A stretch of 64,000 bases of DNA from Odoribacter splanchnicus DSM 20712 (GTDB taxonomy: Bacteria > Bacteroidota > Bacteroidia > Bacteroidales > Marinifilaceae): assembly GCF_000190535.1 (NCBI RefSeq), contig NC_015160.1, positions 2,666,001-2,730,000 on the forward strand. Reading direction: 5' to 3'. Below, in pieces: positions 54,568-62,387 of this stretch (position 1 is the stretch's first letter; every line of letters starts with the position of its first letter). The notes beneath the pieces are model-generated. The model was given only the letters and a program-made list of their open reading frames with translations, had not been told where the DNA came from and did not search any database. The translations under genes and the position numbers were made by a program.

Positions 54568-55524
54568 TTATTCATTTTTTTCTACTTTCCACTCGACGAT
54601 CATTCCCCTATCCCGCTTCAACATATGCGCAGGAACTACGGATTTAATCTCATCACAAAGCAAAGTTATCAAACGTTGTTTGGTGAAATGCCGGGAATAA
54701 ATGACACTTACTTCGCGCAGAGGCTTCGTATTGGCAATAGACCTGACCTGTTTCTTTTTTTCGGGCGACATATATTGCAAGGCCAGTTCAGGAATCAAAG
54801 TGAAGCCTCCTTCCACATCTACAATCCGCATCAGCGTTTCGAGGGAATTACTTTCGAACTCGAAAGGCAGATTCTTATGCTGGCTCGCAGACATTTCACA
54901 AAGGTTGACGACCTGATTACGGAAACAGTGGCCATTTCCCAGCATCCAAATGTCAGAGGTAACGATATCTTCATGCCCGACTTCTTTTTTCTTCAGCAAT
55001 TCGCTATCAGGATGTGCATATACCAACATCTCTTCGTAGAATACGGGACGCTCGACAATTTTTTCGTCGTGGTAAGGGGTAACGAATAAGCCGACATCGA
55101 GCATATCACGTTTCAGCCGGCGAATGATCTCTTCGGAGACCAATTCTTCGACCTCGACTTTTACTGCCGGATATTTGCGGATATAGGGCCCGATGAAAAC
55201 CGGTAACAGGTAAGGAGCCAGTGTCGGTATGATTCCGATTTTCAGTGTTCCCTCGACCTCTTGCTGTTCTTCCTGAATGATCTCTTTTATCCGTTGCGTA
55301 GCGGATAAGGTCATACGTGCCTGTTCGATTAATTTTGCCCCGAGATCGGTCGGTACGACAGGTTGTCTCGAACGGTCGAAAATGATGACTCCCAGCTCAT
55401 CTTCAAGCTTTTTTATCTGCATGCTTAAAGTGGGCTGGGTTACGAAACATTTTTCTGCAGCTGTAGCAAAATGACGATATTCATCGATAGCAACGATATA
55501 TTCCAGCTGGGTCAGTGTGATCAT
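54568..55524 (-). CDS. oxyR: LysR-type hydrogen-peroxide sensor OxyR
   Basis: 318 residues. The N-terminal winged helix (LTQLEYIVAIDEYRHFATAA, VTQPTLSMQIKKLE) is followed by the LysR effector domain. The redox Cys pair is seen in GNGHCFRNQVVNLC, with the spacing of the peroxide-sensing pair of OxyR. In Bacteroidota OxyR activates catalase, peroxiredoxin and Dps genes; none is adjacent here. Confidence 0.9.
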   Translation of the reverse strand: MITLTQLEYIVAIDEYRHFATAAEKCFVTQPTLSMQIKKLEDELGVIIFDRSRQPVVPTDLGAKLIEQARMTLSATQRIKEIIQEEQQEVEGTLKIGIIPTLAPYLLPVFIGPYIRKYPAVKVEVEELVSEEIIRRLKRDMLDVGLFVTPYHDEKIVERPVFYEEMLVYAHPDSELLKKKEVGHEDIVTSDIWMLGNGHCFRNQVVNLCEMSASQHKNLPFEFESNSLETLMRIVDVEGGFTLIPELALQYMSPEKKKQVRSIANTKPLREVSVIYSRHFTKQRLITLLCDEIKSVVPAHMLKRDRGMIVEWKVEKNE

Positions 55525-55546
55525 TCAGGTCGTGTATTTGAGATTT

Positions 55547-56695
55547 TTATTCGAAAAAGTCTTTTACCTTGCGGAAAAATCCTTTTTTATTTTCGACATT
55601 GGACGGTTTCAAGAAGCTACGTTCTTTCAAATCCTCCATAGTTTTTTTATCCTCTTTAGAAAGATTTTTGGGAATCCAGACATTCACTTTGACCAACAAA
55701 TCTCCTTTACCATACCCATTGATGTCGGGAATTCCTTTCCCTTTCAAGCGCAGGATTTTTCCGGGTTGTGTACCGGGTTCTATCTTCACTTTTACTTTCC
55801 CCTCGAGTGTCGGGATTTCGACGGAATCGCCCAATACAGCTTCGGGGAAACCGATGAAGGTATTATATAACAGATCGTTTCCATCGCGCACCAACTCGGG
55901 ATGTTCGATTTCTTCGATCAATATGATGAGATCACCGTTTACTCCTCCCCGACGGGCAGCATTTCCTTTTCCACTCAAAGACAACTGCATGCCATCAGCC
56001 ACTCCGGCCGGGATATTCAAGGTGATCACTTCTTCGGAAAGCTGAACACCTTCTCCGTTACAATGGGAACATTTCTCATTGATTATCTTGCCTTCTCCTT
56101 CACAAGTGGGACAAGTAGATGTCGTTTGCATGGCACCCAGGATGGTATTCTGTACCCGGGTGATCTGTCCGGTACCATGACAAGTGGAACAGGTGGAAAA
56201 AGAGTTACCGTCTTTTGCTCCGGTACCGTGGCAGTGGGTATCAGCAACATATTTCTTTACTTTGATTTTCTTTTCTACGCCTGTAGCCACTTCCTCCAGG
56301 GTCATCTTCACTTTCACTCTCAGGTTGGTTCCCCGATTTACCCGTCTGGCTGAACGTCCTCCGCCTCCAAAACCACCGAAGCCACCGAAACTACCGAAAA
56401 TATCTCCGAAATGTGCGAAGATGTCGTCCATACTCATTCCTGCCCCGCCGAAACCTCCGGCTCCTGCCCCCATTCCGGCATGTCCGAACTGATCATAGCG
56501 ACGGCGCTTTTCTTCATTACTCAATACATCATAAGCCTCTGCCGCTTCTTTAAATTTTTCCTCTGCTTCTTTATCTCCCGGGTTTCTGTCAGGATGATAT
56601 TGTAAAGCGAGCTTCCGATAAGCTTTTTTTATCTCGGCCGCTTCAGCATTTTTAGCCACCCCCAACACTTCGTAATAATCTCTTTTTTCAGCCAT
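55547..56695 (-). CDS. dnaJ: Chaperone protein DnaJ
   Basis: 382 residues. The J domain has the HPD motif ([11 protein letters not shown]), then a Gly/Phe-rich linker ([12 protein letters not shown]), the Cys-rich zinc region and the C-terminal substrate-binding domains. Three of four CxxCxGxG motifs are whole ([24 protein letters not shown]). The first reads DTHCHGTG: Asp replaces the first Cys, so zinc site 1 lacks one ligand. It is co-directional with grpE, 97 bp away. Confidence 0.93.
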   Translation of the reverse strand: MAEKRDYYEVLGVAKNAEAAEIKKAYRKLALQYHPDRNPGDKEAEEKFKEAAEAYDVLSNEEKRRRYDQFGHAGMGAGAGGFGGAGMSMDDIFAHFGDIFGSFGGFGGFGGGGRSARRVNRGTNLRVKVKMTLEEVATGVEKKIKVKKYVADTHCHGTGAKDGNSFSTCSTCHGTGQITRVQNTILGAMQTTSTCPTCEGEGKIINEKCSHCNGEGVQLSEEVITLNIPAGVADGMQLSLSGKGNAARRGGVNGDLIILIEEIEHPELVRDGNDLLYNTFIGFPEAVLGDSVEIPTLEGKVKVKIEPGTQPGKILRLKGKGIPDINGYGKGDLLVKVNVWIPKNLSKEDKKTMEDLKERSFLKPSNVENKKGFFRKVKDFFE

Positions 56696-56792
56696 TACTT
56701 TTATATTTGATTATAGGTTCCGGATTTGGGGTTACCGCTGTAATCCAAAATCCGAATTTCCAGACACACCTTCTGTTCCAATCGTGGATTTA

Positions 56793-57368
56793 TTATTCAC
56801 CGACAACTACTTTAGGAAAACGGATTACTTTATCATGTAAGGTATATCCTTTCTGAATGCAATCGACGACTTTTCCTTTCAACTCTTCGGCAGGAGCCGG
56901 AATCTTCGTTACCGCTTCCTGCAATTCAGGATCGAAATCGGTATGCAGGCATTCCATTTCTTTCACTCCCTGCTGAGATAAGAAATCCCTGAAGTTGGCA
57001 TAGATCAATTCAACTCCTTCGCGTAAAGCCGGCACATCTTCGGCCGTTTCCATACTTTTCAGAGCTCTTTCGAAATTGTCCATAACAGGCAGGATTTTTT
57101 CCAGAATTTGTTCTCCTGCGTTCTTCGTCAATTCCATTCTTTCTTTAAGGGTACGTTTACGATAGTTATCGAATTCAGCCGACAAACGCAGGTATTTATC
57201 ATTTATTTCAGACAATTTTTGTCCCAGTTCTTCTATTTTCTGGTCTTTATCTTCTTTTTTCGCTTTGGCGTGTTTTTCTTTGGTTTCTTTCTCTTCTTTT
57301 ACATCCCCGGCGTTTACTTTATCTTTCAATTCTTCCTGTGCTTCAGTATCCTTTACATCTTTAGACAT
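56793..57368 (-). CDS. grpE: Nucleotide exchange factor GrpE
   Basis: 191 residues. A highly charged Lys/Glu N-terminus (about 1-45) precedes the long coiled coil (LSAEFDNYRKRTLKERMEL) and the C-terminal beta domain (GYTLHDKVIRFPKVVVGE). It releases ADP from DnaK and works with DnaJ encoded next to it. dnaK is not in this window. No CIRCE element is visible upstream. Confidence 0.93.
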   Translation of the reverse strand: MSKDVKDTEAQEELKDKVNAGDVKEEKETKEKHAKAKKEDKDQKIEELGQKLSEINDKYLRLSAEFDNYRKRTLKERMELTKNAGEQILEKILPVMDNFERALKSMETAEDVPALREGVELIYANFRDFLSQQGVKEMECLHTDFDPELQEAVTKIPAPAEELKGKVVDCIQKGYTLHDKVIRFPKVVVGE

Positions 57369-57559
57369 GGCGTTTATTTTAATTATTTACACTATCTTAT
57401 CAACAAGTATTACGCAAATAGAGTATCCCCGGATACTATAAAAATTGCTAAAGCAAAACTAAGCAAAAACTTTGCCAATACCAAACCGCTGACAGGCGTG
57501 GTTGTCATTCTGTTAATGCGGCAGTTTTTGCTGACAATGTGGCACCCAAACCGGTCTGT

Positions 57560-58276
57560 TTATTGTTTTTTCCTGGAAAAGTTCAATTTGCCTTCATCGG
57601 CAAAACTGTAATAGGCATTTTCTCCGACGATAATGTGGTCATAGAGCTTAATATCGAGCAGTTGTCCTCCCTCATAGATTTTTCGGGTAATCAGCTCGTC
57701 GTATGTGCTAGGGACCAAAGAGCCTCCCGGATGATTATGGGCAATAACGATATAAGTGGCTTTCATGTCTAAAGCCCCCCGGAAAAGTAATCTGACATCG
57801 ATCACCGTTCCGTCCATTCCTCCCGACGATAAGCATTCACATCCTTTCACCTGGTTGGAATGTGTCAGATAGATGACCCAAAATTCTTCATGATCCAAGT
57901 CTTCGATAAAAGAGCGGATATACCGATAAGCCTCCCTGCTAAAGCGGATCACCGATTTCATTCTTTTGGTCTCGGGCCGCCGACGCCGTCCGATCTCTAT
58001 CGCTGCAACAATAGCAGTGGCCTTAGCCATGCCTACCCCTTTATACTTATTTATCAACTCCCTGACCGAGCGTCTGGCCAATTGGTTCAAGTCGTTGTTA
58101 TTATCGGCGAGGATTCGCCGGGCCAACTCCAAAGCTGTCTCTCCTCCGACACCGGAACGAAGCAAAATAGCGAACAACTCACTGACCGAAAGCGCAGCAA
58201 CACCCTTTGTAAGCAATTTTTCCCTAGGCAGTTCATCAGCAGCCCAGGAATTCATCGGTAGATACTGATCACCCAT
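57560..58276 (-). CDS. radC: RadC/JAB-domain protein
   Basis: 238 residues. A helix-hairpin-helix-like N-terminus (LINKYKGVGMAKATAIVAAIE) precedes the JAB metalloprotease-like domain with AHNHPGGSLVPSTYD, carrying the HxH and Asp zinc ligands. Despite the name, a role in DNA repair is not established. It is a full-length chromosomal-type copy. Confidence 0.88.
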   Translation of the reverse strand: MGDQYLPMNSWAADELPREKLLTKGVAALSVSELFAILLRSGVGGETALELARRILADNNNDLNQLARRSVRELINKYKGVGMAKATAIVAAIEIGRRRRPETKRMKSVIRFSREAYRYIRSFIEDLDHEEFWVIYLTHSNQVKGCECLSSGGMDGTVIDVRLLFRGALDMKATYIVIAHNHPGGSLVPSTYDELITRKIYEGGQLLDIKLYDHIIVGENAYYSFADEGKLNFSRKKQ

Positions 58277-58331
58277 AACGCAAAAGTTTTAGATAAACAA
58301 TTTACGAAAAATATGGGAGATAACAAAGAAA

Positions 58332-58354
58332 GGAGATGAGTTTTACTCATCTCC
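58332..58354 (-). terminator. rpsT terminator
   Basis: GGAGATGAG-TTTTA-CTCATCTCC, a perfect 9-bp stem, followed on the minus strand by TTTCTTTGTT. It lies 28 nt after the rpsT stop. Confidence 0.75.
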
Positions 58355-58381
58355 TGTATATCGGTTTAGAGAATAAACGAA

Positions 58382-58633
58382 TTACAGTTTATTGACGTGC
58401 AAAGCCAATTTAGATTTCAAATTGGCAGCTTTATTATCATGGATAATATTTTTCTTTGCCAATTTATCCAGCATAGCAACTACTTTCGGCAGTAATTCAA
58501 CTGCTACAGCACGATCAGTTACCATACGTAATTTTTTCACCGCATTACGGGTCGTTTTAGCATAATACCGATTATGTTCTCTTTTAGTTGCAGTCTGTCT
58601 GATTCTTTTTTCTGATGATTTATGATTTGCCAT
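58382..58633 (-). CDS. rpsT: 30S ribosomal protein S20
   Basis: 83 residues. [20 protein letters not shown] is the typical basic start, and [19 protein letters not shown] the typical end. It binds 16S rRNA at the bottom of the small subunit. It lies just after two tRNA-Glu genes on the same strand and has its own terminator. Confidence 0.95.
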   Translation of the reverse strand: MANHKSSEKRIRQTATKREHNRYYAKTTRNAVKKLRMVTDRAVAVELLPKVVAMLDKLAKKNIIHDNKAANLKSKLALHVNKL

Positions 58634-58664
58634 CTCTACAAATATAAAAATTCAACTTTTCAAG

Positions 58665-58736
58665 TAGTCTGTACGGGAATCGAACCCGTGTTACAAGAAT
58701 GAAAATCTTGCGTCCTAACCCCTAGACGAACAGACC
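58665..58736 (-). tRNA. tRNA-Glu (anticodon TTC), copy 1
   Basis: 72 nt on the minus strand, from GGTCTGTTCGTCTAGGGG to discriminator A. The acceptor stem GGTCTGT pairs with ACAGACT (one G-U), the anticodon loop reads GATTTTCATTC with TTC, and GGTTCGATTCC is the T loop. CCA is not encoded. Confidence 0.95.
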
Positions 58737-58748
58737 TTATGTCTTTCG

Positions 58749-58820
58749 TAGTCTGTACGGGAATCGAACCCGTGTTACAAGAATGAAAATCTTGCGTCCT
58801 AACCCCTAGACGAACAGACC
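58749..58820 (-). tRNA. tRNA-Glu (anticodon TTC), copy 2
   Basis: Identical 72-nt copy of the gene at 58665-58736, separated by 12 bp. The two are probably co-transcribed. Confidence 0.95.
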
Positions 58821-59043
58821 ATAGTTTTGCTTAGCGGATGCAAATATACGGCAAATTTATTTCCTGGCAAAAAAAATATCTTTTTTTTTCTCAAAATCCT
58901 CAACATTTTATCTAACCTTCTATTATTTAGCAAAATAGGACAAGAAAATGTAAAATAAAAAAACAGTTTGTACTTACCGATGTAAAGCCCGACTAAAATT
59001 CAAACTGGAATCTCAATTATATTCCATTTCCCAAGCGAATCAT
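58821..59043. other. AT-rich spacer between the tRNA genes and rsmI
   Basis: No gene is recognised. The tRNA promoter should lie at its left side on the minus strand; a T-run at 58882-58890 is visible. Confidence 0.4.
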
Positions 59044-59051
59044 TACCTTTG
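59044..59051 (+). promoter_or_regulatory. -7 box for rsmI
   Basis: TACCTTTG, 40 bp before the ATG at 59091. Confidence 0.6.
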
Positions 59052-59090
59052 TATGCAATATAAATTGGAAACCAATAAGTATAACCAGTC

Positions 59091-59813
59091 ATGGGTAAAT
59101 TATATTTAATTCCTACTCCCGTAGGGAATATGGAAGATATCACATTACGTGCACTTCGTTTATTGAAAGAAGTGGACCTGGTTTTAGCAGAAGACACGCG
59201 TACCAGTGCCAAGCTATTGAAGCATTATGAGATCACCACTCCCCTGCTTTCTCATCATAAATTCAACGAACACCAGCAAGTAGACCGGATAGCGGAAAGA
59301 CTGGAAAGAGGAGAGAATATAGCCCTGATCAGTGATGCCGGTACTCCGGGAATTTCCGACCCAGGCTTCCTGCTCACCCGTACCTGCGTAGAACGGGGAA
59401 TAGCCACGGAATGCTTGCCGGGAGCGACTGCTTTCGTTCCGGCCCTGGTCAATTCAGGATTTCCTTGCGACCGTTTCTGTTTTGAAGGATTTCTGCCCCA
59501 GAAAAAAGGCCGGCAAAAGAAGTTGAGTGCCTTAGCAGAGGAAAACAGAACTATGATTTTTTATGAATCCCCGTTCCGTCTGGTAAAAGCCCTGGAACAA
59601 ATGGCAGAGGTATTCGGCCCGACCCGTCATGCTTGTGTGGCCCGGGAAATCAGTAAAATGTTCGAAGAATTCAAAAGAGGGACTCTCGAAGAACTGGCCG
59701 GCTGGTATAAACAAAACGGCGTGAAAGGAGAGATTGTGCTGATCGTCGCCGGTAAAGACTATAACCTGGCAGAAGAGGAAGGATTACACATCGAAATCGA
59801 AGAGGAAGAGTAA
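59091..59813 (+). CDS. rsmI: 16S rRNA C1402 2'-O-methyltransferase RsmI
   Basis: 240 residues of the tetrapyrrole-methylase fold. Seen: YLIPTPVGNMEDITLRAL at the start, LAEDTRTSAKLLKHY, SDAGTPGISDPG and YESPFRLVKALEQM. With RsmH it methylates C1402 in the ribosomal P site. It ends in an acidic tail (EEEGLHIEIEEEE). It is monocistronic; a hairpin follows. Confidence 0.94.
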   Translation: MGKLYLIPTPVGNMEDITLRALRLLKEVDLVLAEDTRTSAKLLKHYEITTPLLSHHKFNEHQQVDRIAERLERGENIALISDAGTPGISDPGFLLTRTCVERGIATECLPGATAFVPALVNSGFPCDRFCFEGFLPQKKGRQKKLSALAEENRTMIFYESPFRLVKALEQMAEVFGPTRHACVAREISKMFEEFKRGTLEELAGWYKQNGVKGEIVLIVAGKDYNLAEEEGLHIEIEEEE

Positions 59814-59835
59814 CAAGAAAGGTTCAGGTAAATAA

Positions 59836-59881
59836 ATGACGTGTACTATCAAGCTGAATGAAGCAAAATAATACACGTCAT
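59836..59881. terminator. Hairpin after rsmI
   Basis: Perfect 10-bp arms ATGACGTGTA (59836-59845) and TACACGTCAT (59872-59881) enclose 26 nt, 22 nt after the rsmI stop. There is no T-run, so it may be an mRNA 3'-end stabiliser rather than a strong terminator. Confidence 0.45.
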
Positions 59882-59915
59882 CAGTAGTGCTATCTATTTC
59901 CTGAATATTCCTCTC

Positions 59916-60008
59916 TTAATCGGATGTTTTCCGGGCCATCTCGATCATCTGGCTCAATTCGGCTACGATTTCCTCATCACTGCCGGCGGCTCCCGTTACT
60001 TTAAATCG
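59916..60008 (-). pseudogene. C-terminal coding remnant of an unidentified gene
   Basis: A minus-strand frame of about 30 codons reads VRFKVTGAAGSDEEIVAEL then SQMIEMARKTSD and a stop. Its composition looks like real protein (helical, Glu/Met/Ala-rich). It is cut on its 5' side where repeat R3 begins, near 60003, so it is probably the tail of a gene destroyed by the repeat. The parent family is not recognised. Confidence 0.4.
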
Positions 60009-60571
60009 GACGTTCAGAAAAAGCAAGACGACACTCGACAGAGCTCCAATAGTTCCCGAACACGAACACCTTCGACTCACGTTATCACTACATGGGAAAC
60101 AAACTGTGACCTAAAAAACATGAACTTCTACGAAACAGCCGTTTTCCGATTCCTTACATTAAGATTACGAATTAATTTAGAAATCAGTATTTTGTAAATA
60201 ATAAGAAAATCCGGTCAAATAGCCTAGGTATCCGTATTCCACCTGTTTTTCAAGCTTATAATATTTTCCTTCTCCTTTCTTTGGTCTGTAGTGCAAACGG
60301 AAGATGGAGGGTTTTGTGGCGGAAAACCATTGGAACAGGAACGAGTGTCCGGTTAGGTTTTCCGAACGCCCGACCGGTGGTGTTTGACGAACGAAGTGAG
60401 GAGTTCCGCCGGTCAGTGAGTTCTTCGAATAAGCGAGAGAAAAACAAAATCTTTTGTTTTTCCGAGCAGGAGAAGAACCGATGAAATCAACGAAAGCCTT
60501 ACCGGACCGTTCCAGGCGAACCGGCCTGACGGTATAAAATCCGAAATCGGAATAGAAAGAAAAAAAATTAA
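60003..60571. repeat. Interspersed repeat, third copy (R3)
   Basis: 60003-60080 matches part of the left arm of R2, and about 60290-60571 matches its right half, including the GACCGGTGG/CCGCCGGTC fold and the conserved GGAATCGGAATAGAAAG end. The intervening 60081-60280 is unrelated to R2. Relative to R2, about 65 bp (60420-60485) are added inside the right half; that insert is itself a hairpin: outer GTTCTTC/GAAGAAC arms and an inner perfect 11-bp stem at 60439-60462. Confidence 0.7.
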
Positions 60572-60613
60572 ACCTAGGTATAAATTAATTGAGTGTATAT
60601 TCTTAAGACAAAA

Positions 60614-60661
60614 AGGTTACAAGGCCAAAAGGTAAATGAACCCTTGAAATCCTTGTAACCT
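60614..60661 (-). terminator. Terminator of the 60.7-kb lipoprotein gene
   Basis: Perfect 11-bp arms AGGTTACAAGG and CCTTGTAACCT; on the minus strand the hairpin is followed by TTTTTG, 37 nt after the stop at 60698. Confidence 0.65.
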
Positions 60662-60697
60662 CTATTGTTTTTTATTCCGACTCTTTACCCGAATATG

Positions 60698-62266
60698 TTA
60701 AAAATCGTCCAGATCGGTGATCACGGCTTTTGCGACCAGTTTCAGGTCGAACGATAATTTCGCATCTGCAGCAACAACCACTTCTTGATTATTTGTTGTC
60801 GAAGCTTTCACTTCCAAAAGGATATTTTCTGTTTGTCCTAATTTTTTAGCTTGTGCCTGAGTCAGATTAAATTCCAGCACACTCTCCTTACCGTTGGCAG
60901 CCTGAATAATATCCCGCCCTTTCACAGCGGTAAGGCTTTCCAATTTCTCGCCATTTTCTCCCAACAGCACCAGGGTCGGAATCCGGAGATTCAATGGAAG
61001 TCCATTGACAGCAGTAATCGTAATTACACCTTCTTTGATCTTATCCGCATACTTGGGGTCGATATCAATATCGTTCAGCGTGTCTTTGTAATTGAGTCCT
61101 TCGGCACTCAATGCGAAAGGTATCCGGACATAAGCATCCAGATCGATTTCACCGTCGCTGTAAATCACATTATCCTCGTCTCCTTGCGGATTTACCGTCA
61201 CCGTACCTTGATAGGATATATCGCCTGTCGGTGGCAAAGACAGGAAGTCTACAATATTGGAATTATCCTTATTCAACCCTAAAGTATCGGAAAGCACGAT
61301 ATTCGACTTATTCCCTAAAGTGAGCAACTCTTTTCCTTCTTCTAATTTCAGCGTTAACGTATCTCCTTCTGCGTTTTGTCCATAGAAAGTAGCATCGACA
61401 CTCATCGGGACACCGATACCTTTGTTACGGAGAATAATATTCAGTTCAGGCTTGGTGAACTTAAACTTACCCCCGATTTCATCCAAAAAGTCGATATCCA
61501 TATTAAATTTATCCGGGTCGATAGCGATCGGATCGACCGTGATTTTCCCTTCTGCTTTTTTGAATTTGAGATTATTCAAGCCAAATATCAAATCCAAGGC
61601 AGGATTCGTCACCTCAGTTCCCGCCGGAATGACAATATTTACTTCTAAATCGACCTTTTTCTCTGCATCGAGGGTGAGTATAAAATCGTTTAAATCGATA
61701 GACTCCGATCCGGTAGCAGGTACAGACTTCCTAATATGCAGAATCTCACCGTTCATCTCAATATCGGGGAATGTAGCCTCGATCTCATAAGGATATCCTA
61801 TTTCCGGTAACACAAAATGGGCAGAAGCCTGGATTTTTTTCAGTTCACATCCATCAGGCACTTCTTTTAAAGTGGTTGAAGTCTGAAATTCAATTTCTAA
61901 CGGATGGTCCAATACTAAATGAACTCCCGATACCATACCGGGTATCGTGTATGAATAGCTGAATTCCAAATCTTCAGCAGGCATATCGAAGACCTGACCG
62001 ATATCGATATGATAAATACCTTCTTCGGTATATTGAATGATCAGATCATTTCCTTCTTTTACGACCACATCGTCATCGCCCTGATTGATTAAATCCCAAA
62101 GAGTAAAAGACCCCTGAAGCACTTTTAAGGAAACACCCGGCTCCCAGCCTTCTATTTCATTGGTCCATTTATCGGTATCGAAAAGATCGGCATCACCACA
62201 AGAAGTACACAAAAGCAGCATAGACAACAAAGCCGCACCACCCCAATTCAAACAAAATTTCATCAT
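60698..62266 (-). CDS. Large secreted lipoprotein of unknown function
   Basis: 522 residues from the Met pair opening MMKFCLNWGG. The signal peptide ends in a lipobox (CTSC, followed by GDADLFD; the Asp after the Cys region is typical of exported Bacteroidota lipoproteins). The rest is beta-rich with many Asp/Glu and repeated patterns such as IDPDKFNMDIDFL and LRIPTLVLLGE, suggesting tandem Ig-like or LEA-like beta modules. No catalytic motif is seen and no family is recognised. An ACACAAT/ATTGTGT inverted repeat lies 14 bp upstream (62280-62301). Confidence 0.7.
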   Translation of the reverse strand: MMKFCLNWGGAALLSMLLLCTSCGDADLFDTDKWTNEIEGWEPGVSLKVLQGSFTLWDLINQGDDDVVVKEGNDLIIQYTEEGIYHIDIGQVFDMPAEDLEFSYSYTIPGMVSGVHLVLDHPLEIEFQTSTTLKEVPDGCELKKIQASAHFVLPEIGYPYEIEATFPDIEMNGEILHIRKSVPATGSESIDLNDFILTLDAEKKVDLEVNIVIPAGTEVTNPALDLIFGLNNLKFKKAEGKITVDPIAIDPDKFNMDIDFLDEIGGKFKFTKPELNIILRNKGIGVPMSVDATFYGQNAEGDTLTLKLEEGKELLTLGNKSNIVLSDTLGLNKDNSNIVDFLSLPPTGDISYQGTVTVNPQGDEDNVIYSDGEIDLDAYVRIPFALSAEGLNYKDTLNDIDIDPKYADKIKEGVITITAVNGLPLNLRIPTLVLLGENGEKLESLTAVKGRDIIQAANGKESVLEFNLTQAQAKKLGQTENILLEVKASTTNNQEVVVAADAKLSFDLKLVAKAVITDLDDF

Positions 62267-62387
62267 AAATATAACATTTACACAATAGTGCAAAATTGTG
62301 TTAATTTTTTGGAAAATCAAATTTTTAGAAAAACTATTTTTTGCAATTTATCTATTTTCTAAATCATTCACTTTAAACGTCTTCAAG

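Noticed and set aside
58665..58820. A tandem DNA repeat
   Set aside because: The two identical 72-bp units fold as tRNA-Glu genes.
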